Below, in pieces: positions 18,976 through 27,698 of a DNA stretch of 64,000 nt. The position numbers and the translations under genes are program-made. Within the stretch, counting starts at the first letter, position 1. Each line of letters begins with the position of its first letter. This stretch comes from BNXB01 sp031548005. Lineage in GTDB: Bacteria > Bacteroidota > Bacteroidia > Bacteroidales > Azobacteroidaceae. The stretch is from NCBI GenBank assembly GCA_031548005.1, contig JAVBRK010000021.1, forward strand, positions 29,144 to 93,143, written 5' to 3'. Under the pieces are notes generated by a model that saw nothing but the letters and a program-made list of their open reading frames with translations, searched no databases and had not been told where the DNA came from.

Positions 18976-20226
18976 TTATTTAATGATCAATTCCTGAATA
19001 TCTCCGTAGTTCTCATAACTGTTCACTACCACTTTGTCGCCTGGTTCCAGTCCTTCCATAACTTCGTAATAATCAGGATTCTGACGTCCGATCCGGATGG
19101 AGGCTTTGTATGCTTTATCTCCGCTCTTATTCACCTTAAAGATCCAGTTTCCTCCGGTCTGCTGAAAAAATCCTCCACGCGGGATAATGATAGCTTCAGT
19201 TTCGTCGCTCAGCGCAATCCGAATCTGTAAAGTTTGTCCTCTGCGGATATTTTCAGGAGCTTTTCCCTGAAACACCATATCGACAGCAAAGCGTCCACTG
19301 GTAACCTGGGTATATACTTTCTTAATTATCAAGGTATAAGTACTGTCTCCTTGCTTATATTGCCCTTCCAATCCGGCATAAATCCGGGAAATATAGTGTT
19401 CGTCGACATCTACTCTCACCTTGAATCCACTCAGCACATCAATTTGTCCGATCCGCTCACCCTTGTTTTTACTTTGTCCGATTTCAGCATCCAAAGAAGT
19501 TAATTGTCCATCAACCGGAGCGCAAACCGTCAGGTCGGAAAACTTGCGTCTCATGAGTTCAAGGCCGTTCTTAGCTCCTTTATATGATTGCTCGGCTTGC
19601 GTCAGTTGCTGGGAGGAGGCCAAAGAATCCTGCCCCAGGATTTCGTCCATCAATTTTTTCTTTTGCAGTAAATAATTGTAATTATTTTCAGATTCCTTGA
19701 ATTCCTGCTGAGCAATTGTACTGGCGGTCAGCAGCCGTTTGTTCATATCATAAACCCGCTTCGCTTCAATGAGCTGGCTTTCCACATCGACCGACTGCGT
19801 TAGTTTGGAGATTGTATTTTGACGCGCCCCATTCTGGGCAATCTGCATTTGCGCCAACAAGTTATATACAGAGGTTTCCTGGGTCGTCAGGCTCAGTTCA
19901 AGATCAGTATTGCTCAATCTGAGGATCGGCTGTCCCTTTTTCATCACCGCCCCATCTTCCACAAAAATCTCTTCCACGCGCCCCCCCTCCTGTAAATCCA
20001 GGTATATCGTAGAAACAGGTTGAATAGTGCCGGTTACCGGGATAAACTCGCGGAAGCTGGCTCGTTTCACTTCAGCAATCGTCATCCGTTCACTTTCCAC
20101 ATTTAACCTGGATTTACCAAAGGTAGAAAAAAATATGATCGCTAACAATATCACTCCGGAAGCAATTCCAGTCATCAAGGCTATTTTTTTCGGAGTCCAT
20201 TTCTTTTTTTCAATGATTCTGTCCAT
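18976..20226 (-). CDS. HlyD/MacA-type periplasmic adaptor subunit
   Basis: Membrane fusion protein of 416 residues anchored by one N-terminal helix at about residues 17-33 (IALMTGIASGVILLAII). A lipoyl-like half (VEEIFVEDGAVMKKGQPIL) is followed by a long alpha-helical hairpin at about residues 105-215, a second lipoyl half (CAPVDGQLTSLDAEIG), and beta-barrel and membrane-proximal domains to the end. Such adaptors link an inner membrane ABC permease to a TolC-type duct, but no TolC gene is in the window. It is the first gene of the array in the direction of transcription, and a sigma-54-like site lies 28 bases upstream. Confidence 0.92.
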   Translation of the reverse strand: MDRIIEKKKWTPKKIALMTGIASGVILLAIIFFSTFGKSRLNVESERMTIAEVKRASFREFIPVTGTIQPVSTIYLDLQEGGRVEEIFVEDGAVMKKGQPILRLSNTDLELSLTTQETSVYNLLAQMQIAQNGARQNTISKLTQSVDVESQLIEAKRVYDMNKRLLTASTIAQQEFKESENNYNYLLQKKKLMDEILGQDSLASSQQLTQAEQSYKGAKNGLELMRRKFSDLTVCAPVDGQLTSLDAEIGQSKNKGERIGQIDVLSGFKVRVDVDEHYISRIYAGLEGQYKQGDSTYTLIIKKVYTQVTSGRFAVDMVFQGKAPENIRRGQTLQIRIALSDETEAIIIPRGGFFQQTGGNWIFKVNKSGDKAYKASIRIGRQNPDYYEVMEGLEPGDKVVVNSYENYGDIQELIIK

Positions 20227-20253
20227 AATTTTCCAATTGTTTTACTTATTAAA

Positions 20254-20270
20254 GACAAGTTGCATGCCAT
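20254..20270 (-). promoter_or_regulatory. Candidate sigma-54-type promoter of the efflux array
   Basis: The minus strand reads TGGCAT-GCAAC-TTGTC, close to the sigma-54 consensus TGGCACG-N4-TTGC: the -24 GG is present, but the -12 GC is GT. The predicted start is about 18-20 bases before the adaptor ATG. No TAnnTTTG box was found in this gap on the minus strand. The call is weak on sequence alone. Confidence 0.35.
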
Positions 20271-20437
20271 CGGATTAACTATATAAAACACAGACATATA
20301 CATTTTTCATTCATTTTCAAAACTGTTCGGTATCGAACACTTATTGATCGGTTTTGAATAAAATGCAATTGTTCCATATCGTATAACCATTCCAAACTAT
20401 CAATTTCTTCAATTATTTTTAAATATTTTCACAGATC

Positions 20438-20453
20438 TGGCATAAAATTTGTT
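20438..20453 (+). promoter_or_regulatory. Candidate sigma-54-type promoter of the OmpA-family gene
   Basis: TGGCAT-AAAAT-TTGTT on the plus strand repeats the form of the divergent site at 20254-20270 (TGGCAT, five bases, TTGT). It lies about 70 bases before the OmpA-family start. An alternative reading is a degenerate primary promoter, since TAAAATTTG here is one base too long for TAnnTTTG. Nothing else is evident in the 295-base divergent gap 20227-20521. Confidence 0.3.
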
Positions 20454-20521
20454 TTGATCTGTTAAAATTTCACATTCAACATTCACCGGATATACTCAAA
20501 CTTTATTATAAAATTTTAAAA

Positions 20522-21646
20522 ATGATCATTATGAGAATGAAATTTGTCACAGCAATCTCACTTTTCTTACTCGTCGGTACAGCAAGTGCACAAAAAACAT
20601 TAATAGAACTCCCCGATAAGCCGGAACCAGGGAAATGTTATGTAAAATGTGTCACTCCAGACGTTTATGAATACAAAGATGTGCAGGTCATGATAAAGCC
20701 TGCATATAAGAAACTGGAAACAGTTCCGGCTGAGTACAAAACCGTTGAAGAAAAAATTCTGGTTAAACCGGCATCTAAAAGGTTAGTTCCTCATCCGGCG
20801 CAATTTGAGACTTATACCGAAGAAATGCAAACGGAAGACCCACGCAACGAATTATCCGTTGTTCCGGCAACGTTCAAAGATGCAAAAGAAACAATCGAAA
20901 CCAACCCTAAAGTAGGACGCTGGGAATATCGTCCGGTTGCCGACTGCGTTTCAAAAAATCCGGGCGACTGCCAAATGCTTTGCTGGGTAGAACACGATGC
21001 CCAATATATGGATGTTCCTAAAAAATTATTGGATTCGCCTGCTCGTACCAATACTAAAAAGGTTGGTGGAAAGTCGACTAAAATTACCAAACAACGTCTT
21101 GTAAAAGACGCTTGGGTAGAGGAAATCGCTGTTCCTGCAGAATACAAAACCATTGCAAAAAGAGTATTGGTTAAAGACGAAACTACCCGCGAAGTTGAAG
21201 TTCCTGCAGCTTATACAACACAAAAAGTACAAATACTGAAAGCAGCCGGAGGAGTTACTGTATGGGAGGAAGTAGACTGTAAACTGACAGAAGCCAACAT
21301 CCTTCCTATTTTCTACGAACTGAACAGTGCACGTCTGACTCCCGAATCCAAACGTATCATCGACGAAAAATTGTATACGTTGATGACCAAACAGCCTAAC
21401 ATCAAGATTGAACTGTCATCTCATACAGACAGCCGCGGAAGCGCTGAAGACAATATGGATCTTTCTGAACGCAGAGCTCAATCGGTAGTTGATTATCTGA
21501 TCAACAAAGGAATCAACCCAAGCCGTCTGGTTGCACGCGGATTTGGAGAAACCCGTCTGGTTAACAACTGTGCTGATGGTGTTCCTTGTACTGAAGAACA
21601 ACATCAACAAAACCGCAGAACTGAATTCCGAGTTTTGAACTATTGA
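20522..21646 (+). CDS. OmpA-family outer membrane/peptidoglycan-binding protein
   Basis: Protein of 374 residues with a signal peptide ending near TASAQ. The middle, about residues 45-250, contains repeated segments built on VPAEYKT and VLVK (for example VPAEYKTVEEKILVKP and VPAEYKTIAKRVLVKD), a pattern seen in other surface proteins with an OmpA tail. The C-terminal domain, about 262-374, is the peptidoglycan-binding OmpA fold with FYELNSARLTPES, SSHTDSRGS and NRRTEFRV. There is no obvious transmembrane barrel, so it is probably periplasmic and cell-wall bound. The start is uncertain among ATGs at 20522, 20531 and 20537; all keep the signal peptide. A strong terminator follows. Confidence 0.88.
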   Translation: MIIMRMKFVTAISLFLLVGTASAQKTLIELPDKPEPGKCYVKCVTPDVYEYKDVQVMIKPAYKKLETVPAEYKTVEEKILVKPASKRLVPHPAQFETYTEEMQTEDPRNELSVVPATFKDAKETIETNPKVGRWEYRPVADCVSKNPGDCQMLCWVEHDAQYMDVPKKLLDSPARTNTKKVGGKSTKITKQRLVKDAWVEEIAVPAEYKTIAKRVLVKDETTREVEVPAAYTTQKVQILKAAGGVTVWEEVDCKLTEANILPIFYELNSARLTPESKRIIDEKLYTLMTKQPNIKIELSSHTDSRGSAEDNMDLSERRAQSVVDYLINKGINPSRLVARGFGETRLVNNCADGVPCTEEQHQQNRRTEFRVLNY

Positions 21647-21669
21647 TCAGCAATTCTTTGAAGAAAAAG

Positions 21670-21700
21670 AAAAGGCGCCTTGTTATTTGAGGCGCCTTTT
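21670..21700. terminator. Strong bidirectional intrinsic terminator
   Basis: Perfect 10-bp arms AAAAGGCGCC (21670-21679) and GGCGCCTTTT (21691-21700) enclose an 11-base loop. T-rich sequence follows on the plus strand, and the A run at the left provides a T run on the minus strand. It lies between the convergent OmpA-family and DUF5686 genes and can serve both. Confidence 0.93.
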
Positions 21701-21723
21701 TTATTATGTCCGGGCATGTGGTA

Positions 21724-23874
21724 TCAGCGTCCTAACTCAAAAGCTAATTTGAACCCAAAAGCATCGTAACGTCCCTTTGTCAGACTAACAAAAGCTCCTG
21801 CATTAAATATAAAATTACCGATTCCATAGCCCAATTCGGTGTAGCAGGGTAATGCCGGAGCATAAAGCTGGCTCACGTAAAACCTTTCTTTAAAAATATC
21901 TTTAGTCACATTTTTAAATAATTGTAGAAACATGAATGGGGACTCGTACATAATATGAGCCTGAACATACAAATCCGAAGCATTATACCAGTATGAGTCT
22001 AACAGTTGAAAAACACCGCCGATATGATCTTCCCAGGACTCGGGGAAATTACGCTTCCGGAATTTCTTGAAGTCGGCAAAATAAACCGACTTTGTATTGG
22101 TAAAAATCCCGGCTCCGGCATAATATTGAATGGATCGCAGAAGACCGAGCTGAATGCTTTGCTGAATATCGGCTTCTATACGTTCGTAATCGCTGTTGCT
22201 ATCGAGAATTCCATTAATTCCCCGCGCATATTCAAAAGAGAACGTAGGACAATAAGATCCGACATATTCTTTCCTCTTGAGATTCATCCGGTAATACTGT
22301 CTATGAGTCCACTGGAATCCGATAGTGGGAGCAAATGATTTATACTTGGTATAAAGCAGATCCGAAATTTTCTCTTCCGAATAATCCTTGAAAGTAAAAT
22401 CACCCGATTTGACGGGATCGTATAAATGATATTCGACTCCAAGCCTGGAAATAAAGCCGTTAAACAATTCATATTGACCGTTTAAAGTTGAATAATAATG
22501 CCTGTAATATTCCAGGTTAAGATCCTCAAAATCAATAGAGTCGGGAATCATACCATTAATTTCCTCTATGATCTTGGAATTAAATGACTGATTCGTGTTC
22601 GCCAATGAAAATTCCAATTGCCCGAACCGTCCCGGAGCAAAAAGATACCTCAGCGGGGTATTGAAAAAGATCTCTTTCTGCCGGAATACAAATCCGATAT
22701 TGGGAGAAAAATTTACAGCCTGGCCGGAATTAAACTCACGATTGAGCCTCAGCTGTTGCCAGTAAGTGATTCCATTCGATCTTGAAAAAGCTAATTTAAA
22801 TGGATTGAGTAGCCCGGAATACCGGAATTGAGTAGAATTATATTCAAAACGCCTGGATGTAAAAATTCCTTTGGCAAAATTCCAGTTCTTCGATTTTACA
22901 ATGGCTGTATCAATTAATTTACCGGAGCTTCTCTCATAAATCAAGCTTTCATCTTCAGTCAGTGGGATCGGCCTGTTTCGCACCCAGAAAAGAGAGTCCT
23001 TTATTACAGGGAGGGAATCGACCTTCACATCGAAGTAGTCACTCAGGTCGAATTTCCGGGATGATTCTTTTCGCTCAGCATCACTCTTGTAACGATTAAT
23101 AAAAGTATAGTTATAATGCGAATAATAGCGATTGACCACCTCGTTCCCAAGAAGTTTCATCCGGATATCAACCTCGGTTTCCAAAGGCACCAGAAAATTT
23201 TCTTCCGGCAAACCGAAATTTGTCCTGACATGAAATCCCATAAAATCCCAATTCCCTTTTAAATCGATCCGGGCAATAGTCCAAAAATCTTTCAACACAT
23301 AGATGTACCCTGAAACTAATTTCTGACTTTTTATCTGGGGTTCAACCCTGATTTTCAAAAAATGATGTCCCAAAGTGTCGAGCTCCGACTCAAAGAAAAA
23401 ACGATAATATTTAAAACCGGCTTTGGTGGTGGGCATCAATACTTCATTATTGAAAGAAGTCGGATTGTAAACATTGATATTCAGAAATTGCATTGACTTT
23501 TGATAAAGATCGTCTTCATTCATGCTCGTACCATTAATCGCCAGAATTTTCTGAGTAAAATGATTGGGAGCATGGAAATGAATATTCGTGATTGTTTCAA
23601 CAATCGTATTATCATTTTTTTTATCTAAGTAAAAAAAGTCGGGAGCAAAACGGAACAGGATATTCTTATCCAACACGCGTGTAGTTCCTTTAATATAAGC
23701 GTGCGCATTATACTCGACAATATAACTTTCATAGAGTCCGGAACGTTGAAAAACCTGATGCATCAGACTATCCGCATAAGCATCGCGAACATTCTCCTCT
23801 TCTGCATACAGCAACGGGAAAGAAGAGATCAACCCAACAATAAGAACAACCAATTTTTGCAGATAGTCTTCCAA
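21724..23874 (-). CDS. DUF5686 family outer membrane protein
   Basis: Protein of 716 residues with an N-terminal signal peptide (core LVVLIVGLISSFPLLYA) and the features of the Bacteroidota DUF5686 family. The N-terminal part, about 30-270, is predicted to be beta-rich and periplasmic (YVLKDFWTIARIDLKGNWD). The remainder alternates aromatic and polar residues in beta strands expected of an outer membrane barrel, for example YYRMNLKRKEYVGSY. The function of the family is not established. It begins 15 bases after the relA stop codon and is likely co-transcribed with it. It ends at the shared terminator at 21670-21700. Confidence 0.8.
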   Translation of the reverse strand: MEDYLQKLVVLIVGLISSFPLLYAEEENVRDAYADSLMHQVFQRSGLYESYIVEYNAHAYIKGTTRVLDKNILFRFAPDFFYLDKKNDNTIVETITNIHFHAPNHFTQKILAINGTSMNEDDLYQKSMQFLNINVYNPTSFNNEVLMPTTKAGFKYYRFFFESELDTLGHHFLKIRVEPQIKSQKLVSGYIYVLKDFWTIARIDLKGNWDFMGFHVRTNFGLPEENFLVPLETEVDIRMKLLGNEVVNRYYSHYNYTFINRYKSDAERKESSRKFDLSDYFDVKVDSLPVIKDSLFWVRNRPIPLTEDESLIYERSSGKLIDTAIVKSKNWNFAKGIFTSRRFEYNSTQFRYSGLLNPFKLAFSRSNGITYWQQLRLNREFNSGQAVNFSPNIGFVFRQKEIFFNTPLRYLFAPGRFGQLEFSLANTNQSFNSKIIEEINGMIPDSIDFEDLNLEYYRHYYSTLNGQYELFNGFISRLGVEYHLYDPVKSGDFTFKDYSEEKISDLLYTKYKSFAPTIGFQWTHRQYYRMNLKRKEYVGSYCPTFSFEYARGINGILDSNSDYERIEADIQQSIQLGLLRSIQYYAGAGIFTNTKSVYFADFKKFRKRNFPESWEDHIGGVFQLLDSYWYNASDLYVQAHIMYESPFMFLQLFKNVTKDIFKERFYVSQLYAPALPCYTELGYGIGNFIFNAGAFVSLTKGRYDAFGFKLAFELGR

Positions 23875-23889
23875 TTGTCTTGAATTTAA

Positions 23890-26094
23890 TTAGTACCGGC
23901 TGACCTGTTTAACACCTTTCACTGTTTTTATCTTTTTAATCAAATGATCCATTGCATTGGTATTACTCAGCATAACCGTAATATTTCCCTGGAAAAGTCC
24001 GTCTGCCGAATCGATACTGATGGAACGGATCGACATTCCGCTTTCCTTGGAAATAACGGAAGTGATATTAGTCACGATTCCAATATCATCGCGTCCTACC
24101 ACCCGGAGCGTAACAGCATAATTAGACCCTGATTTACCGGACCAACGGGCTTTTACCACCCGGTATCCAAAGCGGCTAAGCATTGCCGGAGCGTTCGGGC
24201 AGGTCATCCGGTGAATCTTGATTCCCTGGGAAGACACAAATCCAAAAATATCATCTCCATAAATCGGGTTACAGCACTTAGCTAATTTATATTCCACTCC
24301 GGTCAGGTTCTGGTCGATTACCAGCACATCTTCTTTGGCAGTCATTTCTTCGGCGGGAATCGTAGCATGATAATTCTCAATACTGCGTTCCGAATGCTCC
24401 AGGACTTCCTTTTCCCGCTTTTCAAGATCAAGGTACTGGTCGATTACGGTATTGGCCTCTAACTTCTCATTTGCAATATCCGCATAAAAGTCAGTAACAT
24501 TTTTATATCCTTTTTTCCTGATCAGGCGCATCATAACGGCCTCATCCTCTTCAATTTTCCTGTTTTTAAAGCGTCTATGAAGAAGCTCTTTGGCAAACTC
24601 GGCTTGCTTGGCGGCCTGCTCTTTCAACGATTGCTTGATCTTGGTACGGGCTTTGGAAGTCACTGCAAAACTCAGCCAATCCCGCTTGGGCGTCTGATTA
24701 GGAGACGTCTGAACATCTACCAGGTCTCCATTGGAAAGCTTATGCTTGATCGTCACATTTTTCCCATTGATCTTAGCAGATACACAGCGTGATCCCAACT
24801 TGGTATGAATGGCAAAGGCAAAATCGAGAACAGTCGCATTTTTAGGTAACCGGAACAAATCCCCTTTCGGGGTAAAAGCAAATATTTCTTCGTCGTACAG
24901 ATCCAGTTTGAAATCCTGAATCAGATCAGAAGGAGGAGTATCTTTATTTTCCAGAACTTCCCGGACCGTATCCAGCCACTCGTCCAGACCACTTTCGCCT
25001 TTAACTCCTTTATATTTCCAATGTGCTGCCAGGCCACGCTCGGCAATTTCATCCATCCGCCGGGTTCGTATCTGAACTTCCACCCAGCAGCCTTGCGGGC
25101 CCATTACCGTGGTATGAAGCGACTCATAACCGTTACTTTTAGGAATCGACAGCCAGTCTTTCATCCTCTTGGGATTTGGCTGGTAAAGATCGGTTACTAC
25201 CGAATAAACCTGCCAGCATTCGGCTTTTTCCTTCTCCGGAGCTGTATCAAGTACAACACGGATAGCAAACAGGTCATAAATCGATTCAAAATCGATTCTC
25301 TGCTTCAATAACTTATTACTGATCGAATAAATCGACTTGGTACGGCCCTTAATATCGAACTTCAGACCGATATCCCGTAATCGCCTTTCCACAGGCTCGA
25401 TAAATTCTTCAATATACTTATCACGCGAACGTTTGGTTTCGTTCAGTTTACGGGCAATAAAATCATACATTTCCCGATTCTGTATCTTCAGAGAAAGATC
25501 CTCCAGTTCGGATTTTATTTGATATAATCCTAATTTGTGGGAAAGGGGTGCATAAAGGTAGGATGCCTCCGCTCCGATTTTAAGGCGATGCTCTTCACTC
25601 CTGATCTCTTTCGACCTCCTCATCAGATAAAGCCGGTCGGCAATCATAATCAGAATCACCCGGACATCTTCGGCAAAAGAAATCAGCAATTTCCGGAAAT
25701 TTTCAGTTTCAATAGCGGCATTCCGGATGTATAATTCGTGAGTTTTAATCAATCCCCGGATAATTCCATCGACATCCGGGCCAAAAGTTCTCTCTACTTC
25801 GTCATGACTTAGCCGGTTCTCCATCACCGGATTAAAAAGCAATACGGCAATAATGGACGCCCGTTTCAATCCGATTTCTTCCGACACAATCAATGCCGTA
25901 TCCAGGTTCCTCAGCCACAAATTAAAGCCGTACATATCCTGGAGCGAAGATCCTACTTCTACAGCACGATAAATACAGCGTTTCACGGCCACAACATCCG
26001 CCTTAGTAAGCGAGTCTCCGGCCGAACGCAATAACTTCCGGTACAAAGGAAGTAATTCCTGCTTTTCTTTTATTGAAAAAAAACTTCTTGTCAT
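23890..26094 (-). CDS. RelA/SpoT-family long (p)ppGpp synthetase with degenerate hydrolase domain
   Basis: About 734 residues from the ATG at 26094. A longer frame reaches 26205 but would overlap the divergent gene at 26181 and its promoter, and its extra N-terminus does not resemble the family. Domains in order: HD domain (about 1-180), synthetase (about 210-340, with KDWLSIPKSNGYESLHTTV), TGS (about 400-465), zinc-finger/conserved-cysteine region (KCCNPIYGDDIFGF) and C-terminal ACT. In the HD domain the catalytic HD pair and the following ED are replaced (LLFNPVMEN), and the first metal-binding histidine is also lost, so hydrolysis is unlikely. The later ADRL aspartate remains. The synthetase carries RMKD, the RxKD type found in bifunctional Rel and SpoT. 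A synthetase-only role is inferred; a second Rel/SpoT enzyme would be needed elsewhere. Confidence 0.92.
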   Translation of the reverse strand: MTRSFFSIKEKQELLPLYRKLLRSAGDSLTKADVVAVKRCIYRAVEVGSSLQDMYGFNLWLRNLDTALIVSEEIGLKRASIIAVLLFNPVMENRLSHDEVERTFGPDVDGIIRGLIKTHELYIRNAAIETENFRKLLISFAEDVRVILIMIADRLYLMRRSKEIRSEEHRLKIGAEASYLYAPLSHKLGLYQIKSELEDLSLKIQNREMYDFIARKLNETKRSRDKYIEEFIEPVERRLRDIGLKFDIKGRTKSIYSISNKLLKQRIDFESIYDLFAIRVVLDTAPEKEKAECWQVYSVVTDLYQPNPKRMKDWLSIPKSNGYESLHTTVMGPQGCWVEVQIRTRRMDEIAERGLAAHWKYKGVKGESGLDEWLDTVREVLENKDTPPSDLIQDFKLDLYDEEIFAFTPKGDLFRLPKNATVLDFAFAIHTKLGSRCVSAKINGKNVTIKHKLSNGDLVDVQTSPNQTPKRDWLSFAVTSKARTKIKQSLKEQAAKQAEFAKELLHRRFKNRKIEEDEAVMMRLIRKKGYKNVTDFYADIANEKLEANTVIDQYLDLEKREKEVLEHSERSIENYHATIPAEEMTAKEDVLVIDQNLTGVEYKLAKCCNPIYGDDIFGFVSSQGIKIHRMTCPNAPAMLSRFGYRVVKARWSGKSGSNYAVTLRVVGRDDIGIVTNITSVISKESGMSIRSISIDSADGLFQGNITVMLSNTNAMDHLIKKIKTVKGVKQVSRY

Positions 26095-26122
26095 TAGCGG
26101 TGTAAATTTACGAACAAATCGT

Positions 26123-26152
26123 TTGTTTTTAAAATAGTATTCTATAAATTTG
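26123..26152 (+). promoter_or_regulatory. Bacteroidota-type promoter of the DUF4301 gene
   Basis: TTG at 26123-26125 is followed after 19 bases by TAAATTTG at 26145-26152. The ATG at 26181 lies about 25 bases downstream of the expected transcript start. The site overlaps the coding part of the over-long relA frame, which supports the shorter relA start. Confidence 0.65.
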
Positions 26153-26180
26153 CCCAAAAGATAACTTTTATATATAAAAT

Positions 26181-27698
26181 ATGCTCCAGACTTCCGATTC
26201 ATCACTGTTAAGCAAGAAAGGGATCAGTATATCACAGATGGAAGAACAACTCGACTATTTCAGAAAAGGATTTCCTTATCTGACTATTGCCGCATCTGCT
26301 TCTATTCATAAAGGAATTATGAGAATCCCTGATCAGAATCAATCCGAATACCTGAACGAATGGGATAATTACCGGGAACAAAACAAGAATATCCTGAAGT
26401 TTGTTCCGGCTTCGGGGGCTGCCAGCCGAATGTTCAAAGACCTTTTTGAGTTTTTGGATGCTCCTTACAGTAAACCGGAAACTCCCTTTGAAAAAAACTT
26501 CTTCAATAACATTTCCCGTTTTGCATTTTTCAAAACACTGGAGCAAGCTTGCCTTAAAAATGAAAGGAAAAATATTAAAACTCTGATTGAAGAGGAAAAA
26601 TATAAACTAATCATAGAAAATCTGCTACAGGATAAAGGGCTGAACTACGGATTTTTACCCAAAGGGCTGATCGAGTTTCACAATTATCCCGAAGGCGCCC
26701 GTAAAGCTATCGAGGAGCATTTAGCCGAAGGCGCCATGTATGCAAGCAACAAAGCCGGGATGGTCAATCTTCATTTCACGGTATCTCCCGAGCATTCGGG
26801 TTTGTTCAGGGAGTTGATAAAAGAAAAGATCCCGGTGTATGAAAAACGTTTCGGTGTAAAATACAATATTGCTTTCAGCGAGCAAAAGCCATCTACAGAT
26901 ACCATTGCCGCAGACGAGCAAAATCAACCTTTCCGTGAAAATGGACAATTGGTATTCCGCCCGGGAGGGCACGGAGCTCTGATTGAAAATCTGAACGATA
27001 TCCACGCCGATGTGGTATTTATTAAAAATATCGATAATGTAGTCCCCGATCATTTCAAATCGGCTACGGTGCAATATAAACGATTGATTGCCGGCGTACT
27101 GGTGCATTTGCAGCACAAGATATTCCGGTTTCTACACCTGATCGAATCCGGCAAATACACCCACGACCAGTTGATGGAAATGTTGTATTTCCTCCAAAAT
27201 GATTTGTGTATCAAAAATCCGGAAACAAAAGTACTGGAAGACGGAGAATTGGTACTCTATATCAAATCCAAGCTGAACCGTCCGTTACGGGTATGCGGTA
27301 TGGTTAAGAATGAGGGTGAGCCTGGTGGCGGACCTTTTTTGACTCTCAACCCGGATGGAACTATTTCCCTCCAGATTCTGGAAAGCTCACAGGTCGACCT
27401 CACGGATCCGACCAAAAAAGAGTTATTCGATAAAGGAACTCATTTCAATCCGGTAGACCTGGTATGCGCCCTGTGTAATCATCATGGCGAAAAATACGAC
27501 CTGCCCCAATATGTCGATAAAAATACTGGATTCATCTCGAATAAATCGAAAAACGGCAAAACGCTGAAAGCGCTGGAATTACCCGGACTTTGGAATGGAG
27601 CTATGTCGGACTGGAACACGATATTCGTCGAAGTTCCGATCCAGACGTTCAATCCGGTTAAAACAATCAACGACCTGTTAAGGCCGGAACATCAATGA
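26181..27698 (+). CDS. DUF4301 family protein, nucleotidyltransferase-like
   Basis: Protein of 505 residues of the Bacteroidota DUF4301 family. Near residue 75 it has FVPASGAASRMFKDL, resembling the glycine-rich nucleotide-binding loop of sugar-phosphate nucleotidyltransferases. Near residue 260 it has RPGGHGALIENLND followed by DVVFIKNIDNV, resembling the substrate-binding region of UDP-sugar pyrophosphorylases. A nucleotide-sugar function is an inference; the family has no established activity known to me. There is no signal peptide, so it is probably cytosolic. It is divergent from relA and its last 7 bases overlap the convergent yifB gene. Confidence 0.78.
   Translation: MLQTSDSSLLSKKGISISQMEEQLDYFRKGFPYLTIAASASIHKGIMRIPDQNQSEYLNEWDNYREQNKNILKFVPASGAASRMFKDLFEFLDAPYSKPETPFEKNFFNNISRFAFFKTLEQACLKNERKNIKTLIEEEKYKLIIENLLQDKGLNYGFLPKGLIEFHNYPEGARKAIEEHLAEGAMYASNKAGMVNLHFTVSPEHSGLFRELIKEKIPVYEKRFGVKYNIAFSEQKPSTDTIAADEQNQPFRENGQLVFRPGGHGALIENLNDIHADVVFIKNIDNVVPDHFKSATVQYKRLIAGVLVHLQHKIFRFLHLIESGKYTHDQLMEMLYFLQNDLCIKNPETKVLEDGELVLYIKSKLNRPLRVCGMVKNEGEPGGGPFLTLNPDGTISLQILESSQVDLTDPTKKELFDKGTHFNPVDLVCALCNHHGEKYDLPQYVDKNTGFISNKSKNGKTLKALELPGLWNGAMSDWNTIFVEVPIQTFNPVKTINDLLRPEHQ

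Noticed and set aside
26095..26205. N-terminal extension of the relA frame to 26205
   Set aside because: It would overlap the divergent DUF4301 gene and its promoter, and the added residues do not resemble RelA/SpoT proteins; the ATG at 26094 is a better start.
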